A model generated the notes under the pieces. It worked only from the letters and a program-made list of their open reading frames with translations, was not told the origin of the DNA and did no database searches. Made by a program: the position numbers and the translations under genes. Source: Portulaca oleracea (lineage: Eukaryota > Streptophyta > Magnoliopsida > Caryophyllales > Portulacaceae). From it: a DNA stretch of 64,000 nt. Each line of letters opens with the position of its first letter. The first letter of the stretch is position 1. Below are positions 46,274 through 56,743 of this stretch, piece by piece. The stretch lies in NCBI GenBank assembly GCA_029582165.1, contig CM055882.1, positions 20,725,867 to 20,789,866 on the forward strand. The letters run 5' to 3'.

Positions 46274-46748
46274 TGTAAAACCCCAAAAAATTCAAATACG
46301 TTGATCGTTACGTTGTTAGCAATTAAGTTTGACTCCGTTATTTTAGAGTTTTTATCGACGATTATTTTGCTAACACTTTTGAGCTCGTAGGACCATCAAG
46401 GGAATATCAGGGGTAATATAGTCTTTCTCTACGTTCATGGTTATGCTGGGAATGGGAATTAGCAAGTGAGGATGATCGTTAGAGTTTATTTTTTTTTTAA
46501 TAAAGAGTAGAGTTGTGTTGATTAGACTTGAAATCTTTCAGTAGTTTCTTTATGTTTGAAACAAGAGCGTTGTTTTAGGTTTTAATTCGAAGTATTAGTT
46601 TGTTTAGTTAATCTCTATTCTTGCCTTGATCTCTTCGGAGGTATAGCAATGACGCCCGTCTTCTTTTATTTGACTTTTCCGCTGTAAATCGTTGGTCAAC
46701 GTTAGGTTTAACCGTTAATTATTAAAATTGAATTTCTAGTGCGTTACA
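46274..46748 (+). repeat. Right LTR of the gag-only element
   Basis: The LTR is 475 bp and collinear with 39265-39741, ending GTGCGTTACA before the TSD CTTAA. Confidence 0.93.
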
Positions 46749-46792
46749 CTTAAGTTGTAAGCTTTGATGATAGTAAAGAATAAGACCATGTA

Positions 46793-46992
46793 AAGATGCA
46801 GAGTCATCGAAGAAAGATGTTGAGTCATCGAAGAAATCGGAGTCGAACGACAGTAAGAATAGTATTAGTTATTTGGAAGTTGAATTTCATATCTATGTTT
46901 TAGATCTACAATTGTTCAATCACGATTTTCATTGTAAGTACCGTATAACTTGTTATTAATGAAATCGTTATGTTTGGTTTCAAAAAAAAAAA
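46793..46992 (+). pseudogene. Poly(A)-tailed retroposed transcript fragment
   Basis: A segment of about 200 bp ending in a run of about 13 A is flanked by an 18-base direct repeat, AAAGAATAAGACCATGTA (46775-46792 and 46993-47010). That is the pattern of LINE-mediated insertion. Its first part can be read as a charged C-terminus (KDAESSKKDVESSKKSESND), and the rest looks like a 3' UTR with AATGAAA near the tail. It is not a known SINE as far as I can see. The parent gene is unidentified. Confidence 0.82.
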
Positions 46993-47207
46993 AAAGAATA
47001 AGACCATGTATATCCGACCCGCAATAATAGCCCTCATTAATCCAAGAGTGTCAAGCCAAATAGCATAAGAATAAGCAATAATTATAAAATATATCCCATG
47101 TTTGGGAACAAATGAAATAAGTCAAAAATTGAGTGGAAACCAAGGAAGAAAAAGATAGGAAATTTACGTTCTCTATCAAATGACGTATATTAAGTGAATA
47201 TTATTTA

Positions 47208-48330
47208 GGGAAATTGGAATCTAATAAAGCAACCTTTGGGGGTCCTTTGAAAAACGAACCAACGTTGAACATTAATTTACAATGAATCAACCTTGTCATG
47301 TTGATATTTCCAGTGAATCGCCACCGAGTTTGACTCGTCGGAGATGTGACGTGGCGGGGTTCTTGCTTATGTGGAGGGTGTTTTGACAAAAAAAAAGAAA
47401 AAAATTGGAATTTTTGCTGAGTTGGATGAATATATAATCCAACTTTTCCTTTTTTTTTTAAACTCCACCTCAATCCCTCCCTCCCTCTCTCTCTCTCTCT
47501 CTCTCTCAAACACCCCCACCCCCAGCCCCCACCCATCCCCCTTTCTCTCTCTCTCTCTCAAACATCCCCAACCCCAACCCCAGACCCATCCCCCCCACCC
47601 CCAACCTCTCACTCTCTCTCTTAACCACCATTACCCTTCCTCACCACTAGCACCACCACCTCCACTGCCGCCATCTCCACCGCCACAACATCCACCTCAC
47701 CCCTCATTCTCTCTTTCTCTCTCAACCCATCGACGGCCACCAACACCGCCCTCTGACCCACAAGCGACCACCGTAGCGAAAAGAAAGGGGGAGTTAGGGT
47801 CGGGCTAGGGGGTTGTGTGTGAGAGAGAGAGAATGGGGGGTGAGGTGGAGGTTGTGGCGGTGGAGATGGAGATGGCGACAGTGGAGGTGGTGGTGGCAGT
47901 GGTGAGGAAGGGTAATGGTGGTTGAGAGAGAGTGAGAGGTCAGAAGGGGAGGATGGCCTGGGGTTGGGGATGTTTGAGAGAGAGAGAGAGCTGGGGGTAG
48001 GGGTGTTTGAGAGAGAGAGAGAGAGAGAGAAGAGAGAGAGAGGAGAGAGAGGGAGGGATTGAGGTTGAGTTTTTTTTTTTTAAAAAAGGAAAAGTTGGAT
48101 TATTCATCCAACTCAACAAAAAAATTTCCAATTTTTTTCCTTTTTTTTGTCAAAACATCCTCCACATAAGCAAGCACCACTGCCACGTCACATCTCCGAC
48201 GAGTCAGACTCTGTGGCGGTTCGCTGAAAAAATCAACATGACAAGGTTGGTTCGTTGTAAATTAATGTTCAAGGTTGGTTCGTTTTTTCAAAGGACCCAC
48301 AAAGGTTGGTTTATTAAATTCCAATTTTGC
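47208..48330. mobile_element. Foldback MULE-type element F1
   Basis: The ends GGGAAATTGGAATCTAATAA and (inverted) GCAAAATTGGAATTTAATAA are paired. A perfect 9-bp TSD, TATTATTTA, lies at 47199-47207 and 48331-48339. The arms pair over most of the 1,123-bp length, giving a near-complete hairpin with (CT)n/(GA)n and CCACC/GGTGG tracts in the stem and a small loop near 47775. The arm carries GTGACGTGGC and its inverted partner GCCACGTCAC. It has no coding capacity beyond simple-sequence frames. Confidence 0.93.
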
Positions 48331-48503
48331 TATTATTTATCAGCAATGATAATGAGCCCAGGTCCTCCCGTATGAATTAATTTTTATACAACTGGTCAAT
48401 GAGGATTGATAAGAAATTTAAGTTAGAACAGAAACCAAAACATAGATAACGATGAGATGCTTCATTGTTTGCATCAAAACTCCCACACCCACAGATAAAT
48501 ATA

Positions 48504-48991
48504 GGGAAATTGGAATATAATAAACCAACCTTTGAGGGTCTTTTGAAATAACGAACCAACCTTGCAAGCTAATTTACAACGAACCCACCATAACATGTTA
48601 ATTTTTCTAATAAACCTCCGGCGAGTCCCACAGGCCGGAAAGCTGACGTGACGGTGTTTTAGCAACAAAAAAAAGGATTTTTTTTTTGCTGAGTTGGATT
48701 AAATAAATCAACTTTTTCTTTTTTTTTAAAAAATCCACCTCAATCTCCCTTTTTCTTTCTCTCTCTCTCTCCCCCCCCACCCATCCCCTCGACTCAACCC
48801 CCATCCTCTCACCACCGCCACCCTCACCACCGCCGCCACCACCACCACCACCACCACCACCACCATCACCACCACCACCACCACCACCACCACCACCATC
48901 ACCATCATCATCATCACCGTCATCCTCCATCTGCTACCACTGCCGCTAATCTGGCGAAACACCTCTACCAAAGACCAACCGCCTCCTCCTT

Positions 48992-49042
<51 letters not shown>

Positions 49043-49516
49043 GTTCTCTATCTCGATGCCCTGCTTGCTGCGCCACCTTGACCATCGCCACCACTGCGGG
49101 CTACGATCGGCGCGCCACCAGATGGTGATGGTGATGATGGTGATGGTGATGGTGATGGTGATGATGATGATGATGATGATGATGGCGACAATGATGGTGA
49201 TGATGGTGATGGTGATGGTGATGATGATGATGATGGTGGTGGAGGTGGAGGTTGATGATGGTGATGGTGATGGTGATGGTGATGGTGATGATGATGATGA
49301 TGATGATGATGGTCGAGGTGGAGGTTGATGATGGTAATGGTGATGGTGATGATGATGATGGTGGTGGTGGAGGTGGTGATGAGGATGATGATGATGATGG
49401 CAACAACGATGGTGGAGGAGGTGGTGGTGGTGGCGGCGGTGGTAAGGGTGGCGGTGGTGAGAGGGTGAGGGTGGGGGTTGGGGGTTGGGGGGATGGGTGG
49501 GGGGGTCTGGGGTGAT

Positions 49517-49548
<32 letters not shown>

Positions 49549-49800
49549 AAGAAAAAGGGAGATTGAGGTGGATTTAAAAAAAAAAAGAAAAAATTGATTT
49601 TTTTAATCCAACTCAGCAAAAAAAAATTTCCTTCTTTTTGGCTAAAACACCGCCACGTTAGCTTTCCGGCCTGTGGGACTCGCCGGAGGTTCGTTAGAAA
49701 AATTAACATGTTAAGGTGAGTTTGTTGTAAATTAGCTTGCAAGATTGGTTCGTTATTTCAAAGGACCCTCAAAGGTTGGTTTATTAGATTCCAATTTCCC
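48504..49800. mobile_element. Foldback MULE-type element F2
   Basis: The ends GGGAAATTGGAATATAATAA and (inverted) GGGAAATTGGAATCTAATAA are paired. A perfect 9-bp TSD, ATAAATATA, lies at 48495-48503 and 49801-49809. The arms share AACGAACCAACC and TCCGGCGAGTCCCACAGGCC phrases. The core is filled with (CCACCA)n on the left (48785-48910) and (GATGGT)n on the right (49120-49450), which are inverted complements. F2 is a close relative of F1. Confidence 0.93.
48785..49530. repeat. Trinucleotide foldback arrays in F2
   Basis: (CAC)n at 48817-48910, (CT)n at about 48998-49040, then long mixed GATGGT/GATGAT arrays at 49120-49450 and (GA)n at 49516-49545. The poly-His, poly-Met/Asp and poly-Gly frames here are artefacts of the repeats. 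Confidence 0.93.
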
Positions 49801-49855
49801 ATAAATATATGAAGAGACTTGGAGACAATTCTTTTATTTGAGTAACAAAGAACTA

Positions 49856-50071
49856 CTCCCTCCGTCCCAAATTAATTGACACATTGACTAAATTTTGACC
49901 GTTAATTATTCACAAACTACAATGGATAACAATATGAAATTACCTCCATAGTAAGTTTTTAGTAAAATATCTTTCTAATGACGGTAATTTCATATTGTAA
50001 CTCATTGTAATTTGTAAGTAATTAACGGTCAAAATTTAGTCAAAGTGTCTATTAATTTGGGACGGAGGGAG
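49856..50071. mobile_element. Stowaway MITE with long TIRs
   Basis: CTCCCTCCGTCCCAAATTAA follows TA (49854-49855), and the complement TTAATTTGGGACGGAGGGAG ends at 50071. The arms continue inward over about 55 bases with AAATTTTGACCGTTAATTA and its partner. This is a textbook Stowaway structure; the right TA has decayed to GA. Confidence 0.92.
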
Positions 50072-50090
50072 GAATATTTTATTTTTTTAA

Positions 50091-50651
50091 GGGATATTGG
50101 ATGACAATATACTGACCTTTGGGGGTATTGGATTGTAATATACCGACCTTTACTATTGGACAACAATATCTCTGACCTTTATACTTAGGTGAGATTGTTA
50201 TACCAACAGTAGCTAAGGAGGTGGAGACTGGTTAATTGGTCTCGATTCTGACGTGAAAGACGGAGGAAAATAATCGGCCATTGCCCAATAACGTTAAACC
50301 CTCCGTTTTTCTCACTAACCCACCTTTAAAAAAAAAATCAGCTCTAACACAGTGATTAACAGGGTGGTGAACCGGACTTCATACTGACGTGAAACACAAC
50401 CAACCAATGTCTTGTAATGTAATTTAGTGAGCAAAACTAAGGGGTTAATGAAGTTATTGACTTGAGACCGTTTTTTTCCCTTCGCCAACCATATTAGCGC
50501 GCATGGAGACCGATTCACCACCCCCTTAGTTACTGTTGGTATAATAATGTCACTCGGGTATAAAGGTTAGGGATATTGTTGTCCAATAGTAAAGGTTGGT
50601 ATATTATGATCCAACACCCCCAAAGGTTGGTATATTATCATCCAAAAACCC
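50091..50651. mobile_element. Foldback MULE-type element F3
   Basis: The ends GGGATATTGGATGACAATAT and (inverted) GGGTTTTTGGATGATAATAT are paired, with a 9-bp TSD TTTTTTTAA (50082-50090 and 50652-50660). The 561-bp element has TIRs of about 140 bp. A paralogous stretch at 52812-52979 lacks the element and keeps one TTTTTTTAA, which confirms the boundaries. The arm contains TTCTGACGTGAAAGAC, the weaker form of the shared ACGT motif. Confidence 0.95.
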
Positions 50652-50784
50652 TTTTTTTAATTATGATAAATACTTCATAGTTAATTATTGAAAAAATGAT
50701 ATAACTACATGTTGGTCCTTTAAGCCATATTTTATTTGAAGGAAAAATTATTTATGATATAGCTGTATTGTTATTGTTATTGTT

Positions 50785-51330
50785 ATTTTTTAACTCATTC
50801 TTCCGAATGGGAATTATTTAGATAGATGAATAAAAATGCAAATAATATAGAGAATAAATGACAACAATAACAAAAAATATGACTAAAGCATGACGATCAA
50901 ATATGAATTCCAACTATGTAATAACTTATATTAAAAAAATAACCTAAATGGTAATAGAATGCAAAGTAAAGTGAAACATTAGGTATATTAAATAAAATAT
51001 TTTTTAGATTAACGATTGAGATTTAAAATCAAAACAAATCTAGTGAAATATTAGGTATATTAAATAAAATATTTTTTACCCATTTTTTTCGAACGGATGT
51101 CAATTTCGATAAAGAAATGTAAAAAGAATAATAATATAGTGAAATGAATGACAACTGCATCAAAAAATACGACAAAATAAATATCAAATATGAATCAAAA
51201 CAATAATATATAATTTGGAAAGAAAGTAACCTAACGTGCCAAAATGTATCACTGTATCAGGCTACAAAGGAAAACAACAATGCTAAAGTCATAGTTTTAA
51301 CTTAGGGAAAACAAAACATAAGTAACGTAG
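50785..51330. repeat. Diverged tandem duplication, AT-rich
   Basis: A unit of about 280 bases can be followed twice. TTCCGAATGGGAATTATTTA... (about 50800) parallels TTCGAACGGATGTCAATTTC (about 51090), each followed by AATGACAACNNNATCAAAAAATA-like sequence. A 38-base piece with ATTAGGTATATTAAATAAAA is repeated exactly at about 50978 and 51049. No gene is seen between 50661 and 53269. Confidence 0.6.
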
Positions 51331-52221
51331 AAAATATCAATGTAAAAGATGTAATGAACTGTCAAGTATCAATATGAACAATCAACAATCTGACCAAAAC
51401 TAACAGGTCTAGTAGATGAAAATAATAATTTATAACTTTGAGAGGAAAACAACAATTACATTTTTTACTCAAAAAAAAAACAATTGCATTTTGAGTGTGC
51501 TGCAATTTTGGACTTGCGTGACATATATGTTGTGTTTTTTAAGGTTTAATGATCCTTAATAATGAAGAGCCCCTTGTCATCCTCCATACATTTGAATAAA
51601 TGCATTGCATACTAATGATGAGAGTTGGCAAGTAACATGCTTATATAAGCAATTTCTGTTTAGCAATCAAAATGTGGATAAGTTGAGTATAATTAAATAT
51701 TAACAATTAATATATACGAATATTTGTGGGTAACTTGAAATATTTGTACCGATAAGTAAATTTTGAAACATACGTAAACTAAAAATATCAAAAAATAAAA
51801 TATTGGAAAATATCATATCGATTGACATGTATGTTGCAAAAATATTAATAATAAAAAAATATTAGAAAACTATATATTATATAGAAATATGTAATATGTA
51901 TATATATTAAAAATTACGGTCATGTTCTTTTGTAAAATAATTAAAATTTTACCTTACATTTTAATTTTTTCAACTCATAGAATTTATTTTAAAAATAAAA
52001 AATAAATAGAGAAGTAATGCGACATTTACCTACCTATTTTTTCCACTACTTTACTTACCTTTCTTTACATAATTTTACCTTATAGACATACAATTAGTAT
52101 TCTGCATGAAGAAAATCAAATTTTATTATTAGTTGTTGTTAATGACTGACCATTGTTAGTACTTCCTCTACTTCATATTAATGACCGTCTCTATAAATTG
52201 TGTAGTCAAATTATAAAAATG

Positions 52222-52224
52222 TTG

Positions 52225-52262
<38 letters not shown>

Positions 52263-52290
52263 TTATATATATAATATATATATATATATA
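52222..52290. repeat. (TA)n microsatellite
   Basis: Two blocks of TA repeats are separated by AAAATATTTA. Confidence 0.95.
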
Positions 52291-52409
52291 ATTGCTACTA
52301 TCATATTTATGATATAATATTATAAATATTAATAAAATATTAGAAATTAAAATAATAAGCATGTTTATAAAAGTAATATTTTCCTATATTATTTATATTT
52401 GTGTACTAA

Positions 52410-52567
52410 GACAACAATTTTAATTGAAATAGGAGTCTGCATAGAATAGACAATAATGTTAATGGAACTATGGTTATTTATATGGAGATAAACTGACAAC
52501 AATTTGAATTGAAATAGGACTCTATATAACTGACAACAAATTTAATTGAAATAGGAGTCTGCATGGA
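52410..52567 (+). repeat. Three-copy repeat of a 35-base phrase
   Basis: ACAACAA(T)TTNAATTGAAATAGGA(G/C)TCT occurs at about 52411, 52497 and 52533. The third copy again ends in GTCTGCATGG, like the first. Confidence 0.75.
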
Positions 52568-52811
52568 AAATAAATTCTACTGATCATTTACTTAATTATT
52601 TATTTTTTCGTTTTATTCTTTTTGCTGTTTGCATTGTATTTGGATTATTAAAAAGAGAAAAACAATAATAATTGGGTAATTATTTTTTTGAATGAATGTT
52701 GTAGATTTTATATTAGATAAAATCAATGGCAGATATTGTCTGATTAATGAGATTTAAGAGATGGAGGAGGCAAGAGATTTGAGGGGGTCCCATTGCAATT
52801 TATAATATATA

Positions 52812-52979
52812 GATTAACGGTCAAAATTTAGTCAAAGTGTCTATTAATTTGGGACGGAGGGAGTAATATTATATTTTTTTAATTATGATAAATACTTCAT
52901 AGTTAATTATTGAAAAAATGATATAACTACATGTTGGTCCTTTAAGCCATATTTTATTTGAAGGAAAAATTATTTATGA
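52812..52979 (+). repeat. Second copy of the F3 insertion site (empty site)
   Basis: The segment starts inside the right arm of the Stowaway MITE (ACGGTCAAAATTTAGTCAAA). It runs through GGGACGGAGGGAG, TTTTTTTAA and TTATGATAAATACTTCATAG and stops matching at ATTATTTATGA. It equals 50029-50090 joined to 50661-50758, without F3. The duplication therefore pre-dates the F3 insertion. Confidence 0.92.
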
Positions 52980-53278
52980 GTCTGGAATAATTTTAAACGA
53001 AATTAAAAATTGATACAAAGAGAGTTATTAAAAATAAGTTTGCAAATCTAACTAGTTATTCCCTCCAATTCTTTTACCTGTAATTTACGTTTTTCGAGGG
53101 TTATCTTTAATTAATAATTTCTCACATACTATTTTTTAAAAAGTAGGATATTTAACTTTTTCAATACTATATTTTATTACAATTCTAACTACACCAATTT
53201 CTGATAAATTAATATATAAATTAAGATATTAAAGGTCAAAATTTTTAACACAAATACCTAGGGGGCATTTAGATAAAA

Positions 53279-54676
53279 GGATTTTCGGATGCTAATATAC
53301 TAATTTTTTGGGGTATTGGGCAATACTATACTGAACTTTGACCTTGGACAATAATACACTGTACTTTGGGGGGTGTTGAACAATAATACACCCAGAACGA
53401 TTCCAACAGTGGCTGACTCGGTGGTAACCCTAGGTAGTAGGTGGAAGAGATGAATTGGCTTAAAAATATTTAAATTGATGCCATGTCAACTAATTCACAG
53501 ATAGGGGCCGTTTGGCATGCAATGGAAATGTGAATGAGAATTAATATGCCTTTATGAATTACCAACCTTCTCGTTTGTTTTGTGGTAATTCAAATTGGGA
53601 ATAAGATTGAGAATAAATACACATTGAATCAAATACCCTTTTATTGAATTTTTTTTTTTAGAAATTGAAATTGATGGAAGGTCATGAATAACACATATTT
53701 ACTTCTAGAAAATCAACTATCATATGAAAAAAAGTTTATAAAGATTTTAATAAAAATTAATTAAGCATCAAATATGAATTAAAAATTAAAAACAAGTATA
53801 TAAACGTTCAAAGTATGAATGATTCAATAAATTAAATGATAGACCAATTGTTGATGGATGCCGTAAGATTCAATAACTCAACTAGGTTTACTAATTTATA
53901 ATAAATATTTAGTTAATAGAAGGAAAAGGCGTAAACCCTACTGCATTAGTAATATCTCAAATGAATGATATGTGATAACAATAATATTTAATTAATATAA
54001 GGGATTATAATCAAAAGTAATACCATGTTTAGGTAATGGTAGCTAGCAAAATTGACAATAAACGTGAGTTTTTATTAAATATAAGCAAAAGAAATGAATA
54101 AATATGAGTTTTTATTTTTTTTTAAATAAGGGTAGTATTGGTATTTAATAGTGACTAACAAATTCGCAATGTCTATTACCACACCCCCCCATGGTAATAG
54201 ATTGTTGGGAGTAGACCCTTTCTATCCTCATTCCCATTCTCTTCTTTTTTTTTTAATTACCATGAAACAAACATGGTATTTCTATTCCCCATCCCTCTAT
54301 TCCCATCCCAACCCCTTATTCCCTCTTACCAAATGGGCCGATAAGGAAATGGAATCAACTTTGAAAAGAGTAAAAGAAATACACAAAATCACATTTGCTA
54401 AAACGTGTTTTCACTGAGAGATTGTTGTTATAGTTGTATAAGATCACATTGCTCGTATAGATTTGCTGACATGTAATAAATTTATATATTATTTAGCCAA
54501 TTTATCTTCTCGGCCTGCTATGTAAGATCGCCACGAAGTTAACCACTATCAAAACTGTTCCGGGTGCATTATTGTCCAACACCCCTCAAAGTTCAGTGCA
54601 TTGTTGTCCAAGGTCAAAGTCCAGTGTATTATTATCCAATACCCCAAAAATTTAATATATTAGCGTCCAAAAATCC
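53279..54676. mobile_element. Foldback MULE-type element F4
   Basis: The ends GGATTTTCGGATGCTAATAT and (inverted) GGATTTTTGGACGCTAATAT are paired, with a perfect 9-bp TSD TAGATAAAA (53270-53278 and 54677-54685). The TIRs extend about 220 bases and include TGTTGAACAATAATACACCC, ACTCGGTGG and GATGCCATGTCAAC. The middle is occupied by a second element (about 53512-54343). Confidence 0.93.
53512..54343. mobile_element. hAT-like element nested in F4 (tentative)
   Basis: GGGCCGTTTGGCATGCAATG on the left and TTACCAAATGGGCC on the right are inverted. Inside each end are further paired phrases (GGTAATTC / TTACCATG, and GAATGAGAATT / CATTCCCATTC). No clean TSD is visible, so the boundaries and class are provisional. 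Confidence 0.5.
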
Positions 54677-54857
54677 TAGATAAAAATAGAGAGATTATAA
54701 GGCTAGTTTCTTAAATGAAATTATGTCCTAATTTTTTTTTTTGGATAATTATCAACACTAACACACGCAACACAAGCACTAATGGTGTGTCAAATTTATG
54801 GGTAAAAAACAGTTGGATAAAAGTTAAATTTTGATAACTTTTGACAAATTTATAATA

Positions 54858-56734
54858 GGATAATTGGATTCTAATAATCCTTACTTTCACCCATTGGACA
54901 ATGGTGGATCGTACTTTCACTTTGTATTCTAGTGGTCCAAAAATAAATAAAATTGGATTTGGGTGGGACGCGAAGTTAAGCATGATCAGTGGTTACTTGA
55001 CATTACGACATTGTGTTTGACTGTGTTGACCGTCTATGTGGATGCCATGTCAAATTAAAATCACATGCCTCTATATTTTTTCTTTTTTCTTTTTCCAAGG
55101 TGGCACCCCAAATTTTACTCCACTCATTTCTCTCTCTTCTGTCTCGTTTTTTTTCATCTGGTTAAACCCTTGCTGCTCGAATTCTTCTTCCTAAAAACTC
55201 AAAATCCTCCCCAGATTGAACATGTACGATGCATTCAAACTCCTCAACTCATAAAGAGGAGAAAGAAAATTGAAGAAACATGGCATCTAAAATGTTTCAC
55301 TAATTACCCATAATACGGCAAGGGGATTTCTCGCTAGTCCAATTGGAAGCCCTAACGACATAACTCTGATAATTCACACACAGCCATGGCTCACTTCACA
55401 CAAACTTGTTTGAGCAATTGGAGAGAGAGAGGGAGAGATACGAGCTTCGATTCGTCTTCCCAAACGGAACCCTAGAAGAAACAGATCTAAGTCGAACACA
55501 ATCTCTGCAACACACAAAGGAAGATACCCTAAAATCTCTGATGTGAAGGCCAATCAATTTTCGCAGCAAATTGGATGAGTTCATTAGTAAACCCAGGACT
55601 TTTATACTTCTCCTCGTCTTCTTGTTTGGGGATTCGAGTTGGGGTTCGAATTCGTCATCGGAGAAATGGAGGGCTTTCAAGAGGTTTGGAAAGGAGACTG
55701 AAAATTAAGACATAATTGATGACAAACACAGAGAATAGAGAGGGAATCTCACCCTTCAGACACCATTTTCATCTCTCTTTCAAGCTTTTTCTTCAGTTGC
55801 AGCTTCTGCGCATGTATACCAATACCACCCTCAATTAATTGTTCTTGGGTCGTTTTCTCTGTAAATGGGTAATTTCCCACATCGTTGTATGTATTCTGGG
55901 ATTGTCATAGTAGCAGCGGGATTCTCTTTCTTTCTCTTCTGTGTAGAGAAATCTCGGGGATAATTTCCCTTTTTTTTTAATTTTCAGGCTTTTGCTTTGT
56001 TAAGGCAGCGTTGCACTGGCATCGACGACTCATATTTGAATCTGATGGTTCATGTGTGTGCAAATTGGTATTAATCAGAGTATTAAGATCCAATCATGAG
56101 AAAGAGAAACCCACTACCACTATTACCACAATTCCCAGGACCTTCATACTCTAGTTTTGGTTCTGTTCCCACAATGCATCCAATCTAATCTCCACTCTTC
56201 GCCTCTTCCAACCTTTTTTTTCTTTTTTTTTTTCTGGGTGTCACTTTTTAATTATTGTATTTCTTTATTTTATTTGAGAAAATTTAGCTTAAAACTAGAT
56301 CAATTCGGGGAAGAGTTTGGAATTTTCCTAATTGGAGCTTTCAAGGTGATGAAGGAGAGATTTGATAAGGGGATGGAGGAGTTTGAATTCGTTGATGCAT
56401 CTTCCTAATTGAGGAGAGGGAGAGAGAGAGAGAGAGGGCACAGAAGAGAGAGAAATGAGTGGAGTAAAATTTGGGGTGCCACCTTGGAAAAAGAAAAAAA
56501 AAAATATACAGACATGTGATTTTAATTTGACATGGCATCCACATAGACGGTCAATACAGTCAAACACAAGCCCGTCATGACAAGTCAGCAAACTACCGAG
56601 TCACCACCCCTTAACTCGGTGGCGTCCCACCCAAATCCAATTTTATTTTTTTTTGACCACCAGAATACAAAGTGAAAATACGGTCCATCATTATCCAATG
56701 GGTGAAAGTAGGGATTATTAGAATCCAATTATCC
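54858..56734. mobile_element. Foldback MULE-type element F5 with unique interior
   Basis: The ends GGATAATTGGATTCTAATAA and (inverted) the same 20 bases form TIRs continuing over about 330-400 bp. A perfect 9-bp TSD, TTTATAATA, lies at 54849-54857 and 56735-56743. The arms contain GTGGATGCCATGTCAAATTA and TTCCAAGGTGGCACCCC. Unlike F1-F4, about 1 kb of the middle (55315-56330) is not inverted or simple sequence, which makes this a candidate for captured host sequence. Confidence 0.94.
55396..55895 (-). pseudogene. Coding-like fragment inside F5 (possible captured gene)
   Basis: On the - strand, 55697-55396 reads SFPNLLKALHFSDDEFEPQL and continues with Lys/Arg-rich residues, in normal amino-acid composition. 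It is preceded by an AG (TTTTCAG at 55704-55698). About 55 bases further out is a GT (GGGTGAG), before a second coding-like stretch (55895-55753) containing QEQLIEGGIGIHAQKLQLKK, a short coiled-coil-like segment. The frame does not carry across cleanly with this donor, and 55 bases is short for a plant intron. I recognise no family. It could be a Pack-MULE-style capture or chance. Confidence 0.35.
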
Positions 56735-56743
56735 TTTATAATA

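Larger units (their letters stand above)
39265..46748 (+). mobile_element. Ty3/gypsy-type element retaining only gag, with a nested LTR element
   Basis: The left LTR (39265-39741) and right LTR (46274-46748) begin TGTAAAACCCC and end in GCGTTA(T/C)A. A perfect 5-bp TSD, CTTAA, lies at 39260-39264 and 46749-46753. A PBS (TGGTATCAGAGC) lies 3 bases after the left LTR. The interior has a gag frame with two zinc knuckles but no protease, reverse transcriptase or integrase. A second LTR element (39909-44257) is nested in its leader. The structure matches gag-only terminal-repeat elements that depend on another element for reverse transcription. Confidence 0.93.

Noticed and set aside
49041..49742. 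Poly-Met/Asp, poly-His and poly-Gly frames up to 213 aa
   Set aside because: They come from GATGGT/CACCAT arrays in foldback element F2, and every frame of such arrays is open.
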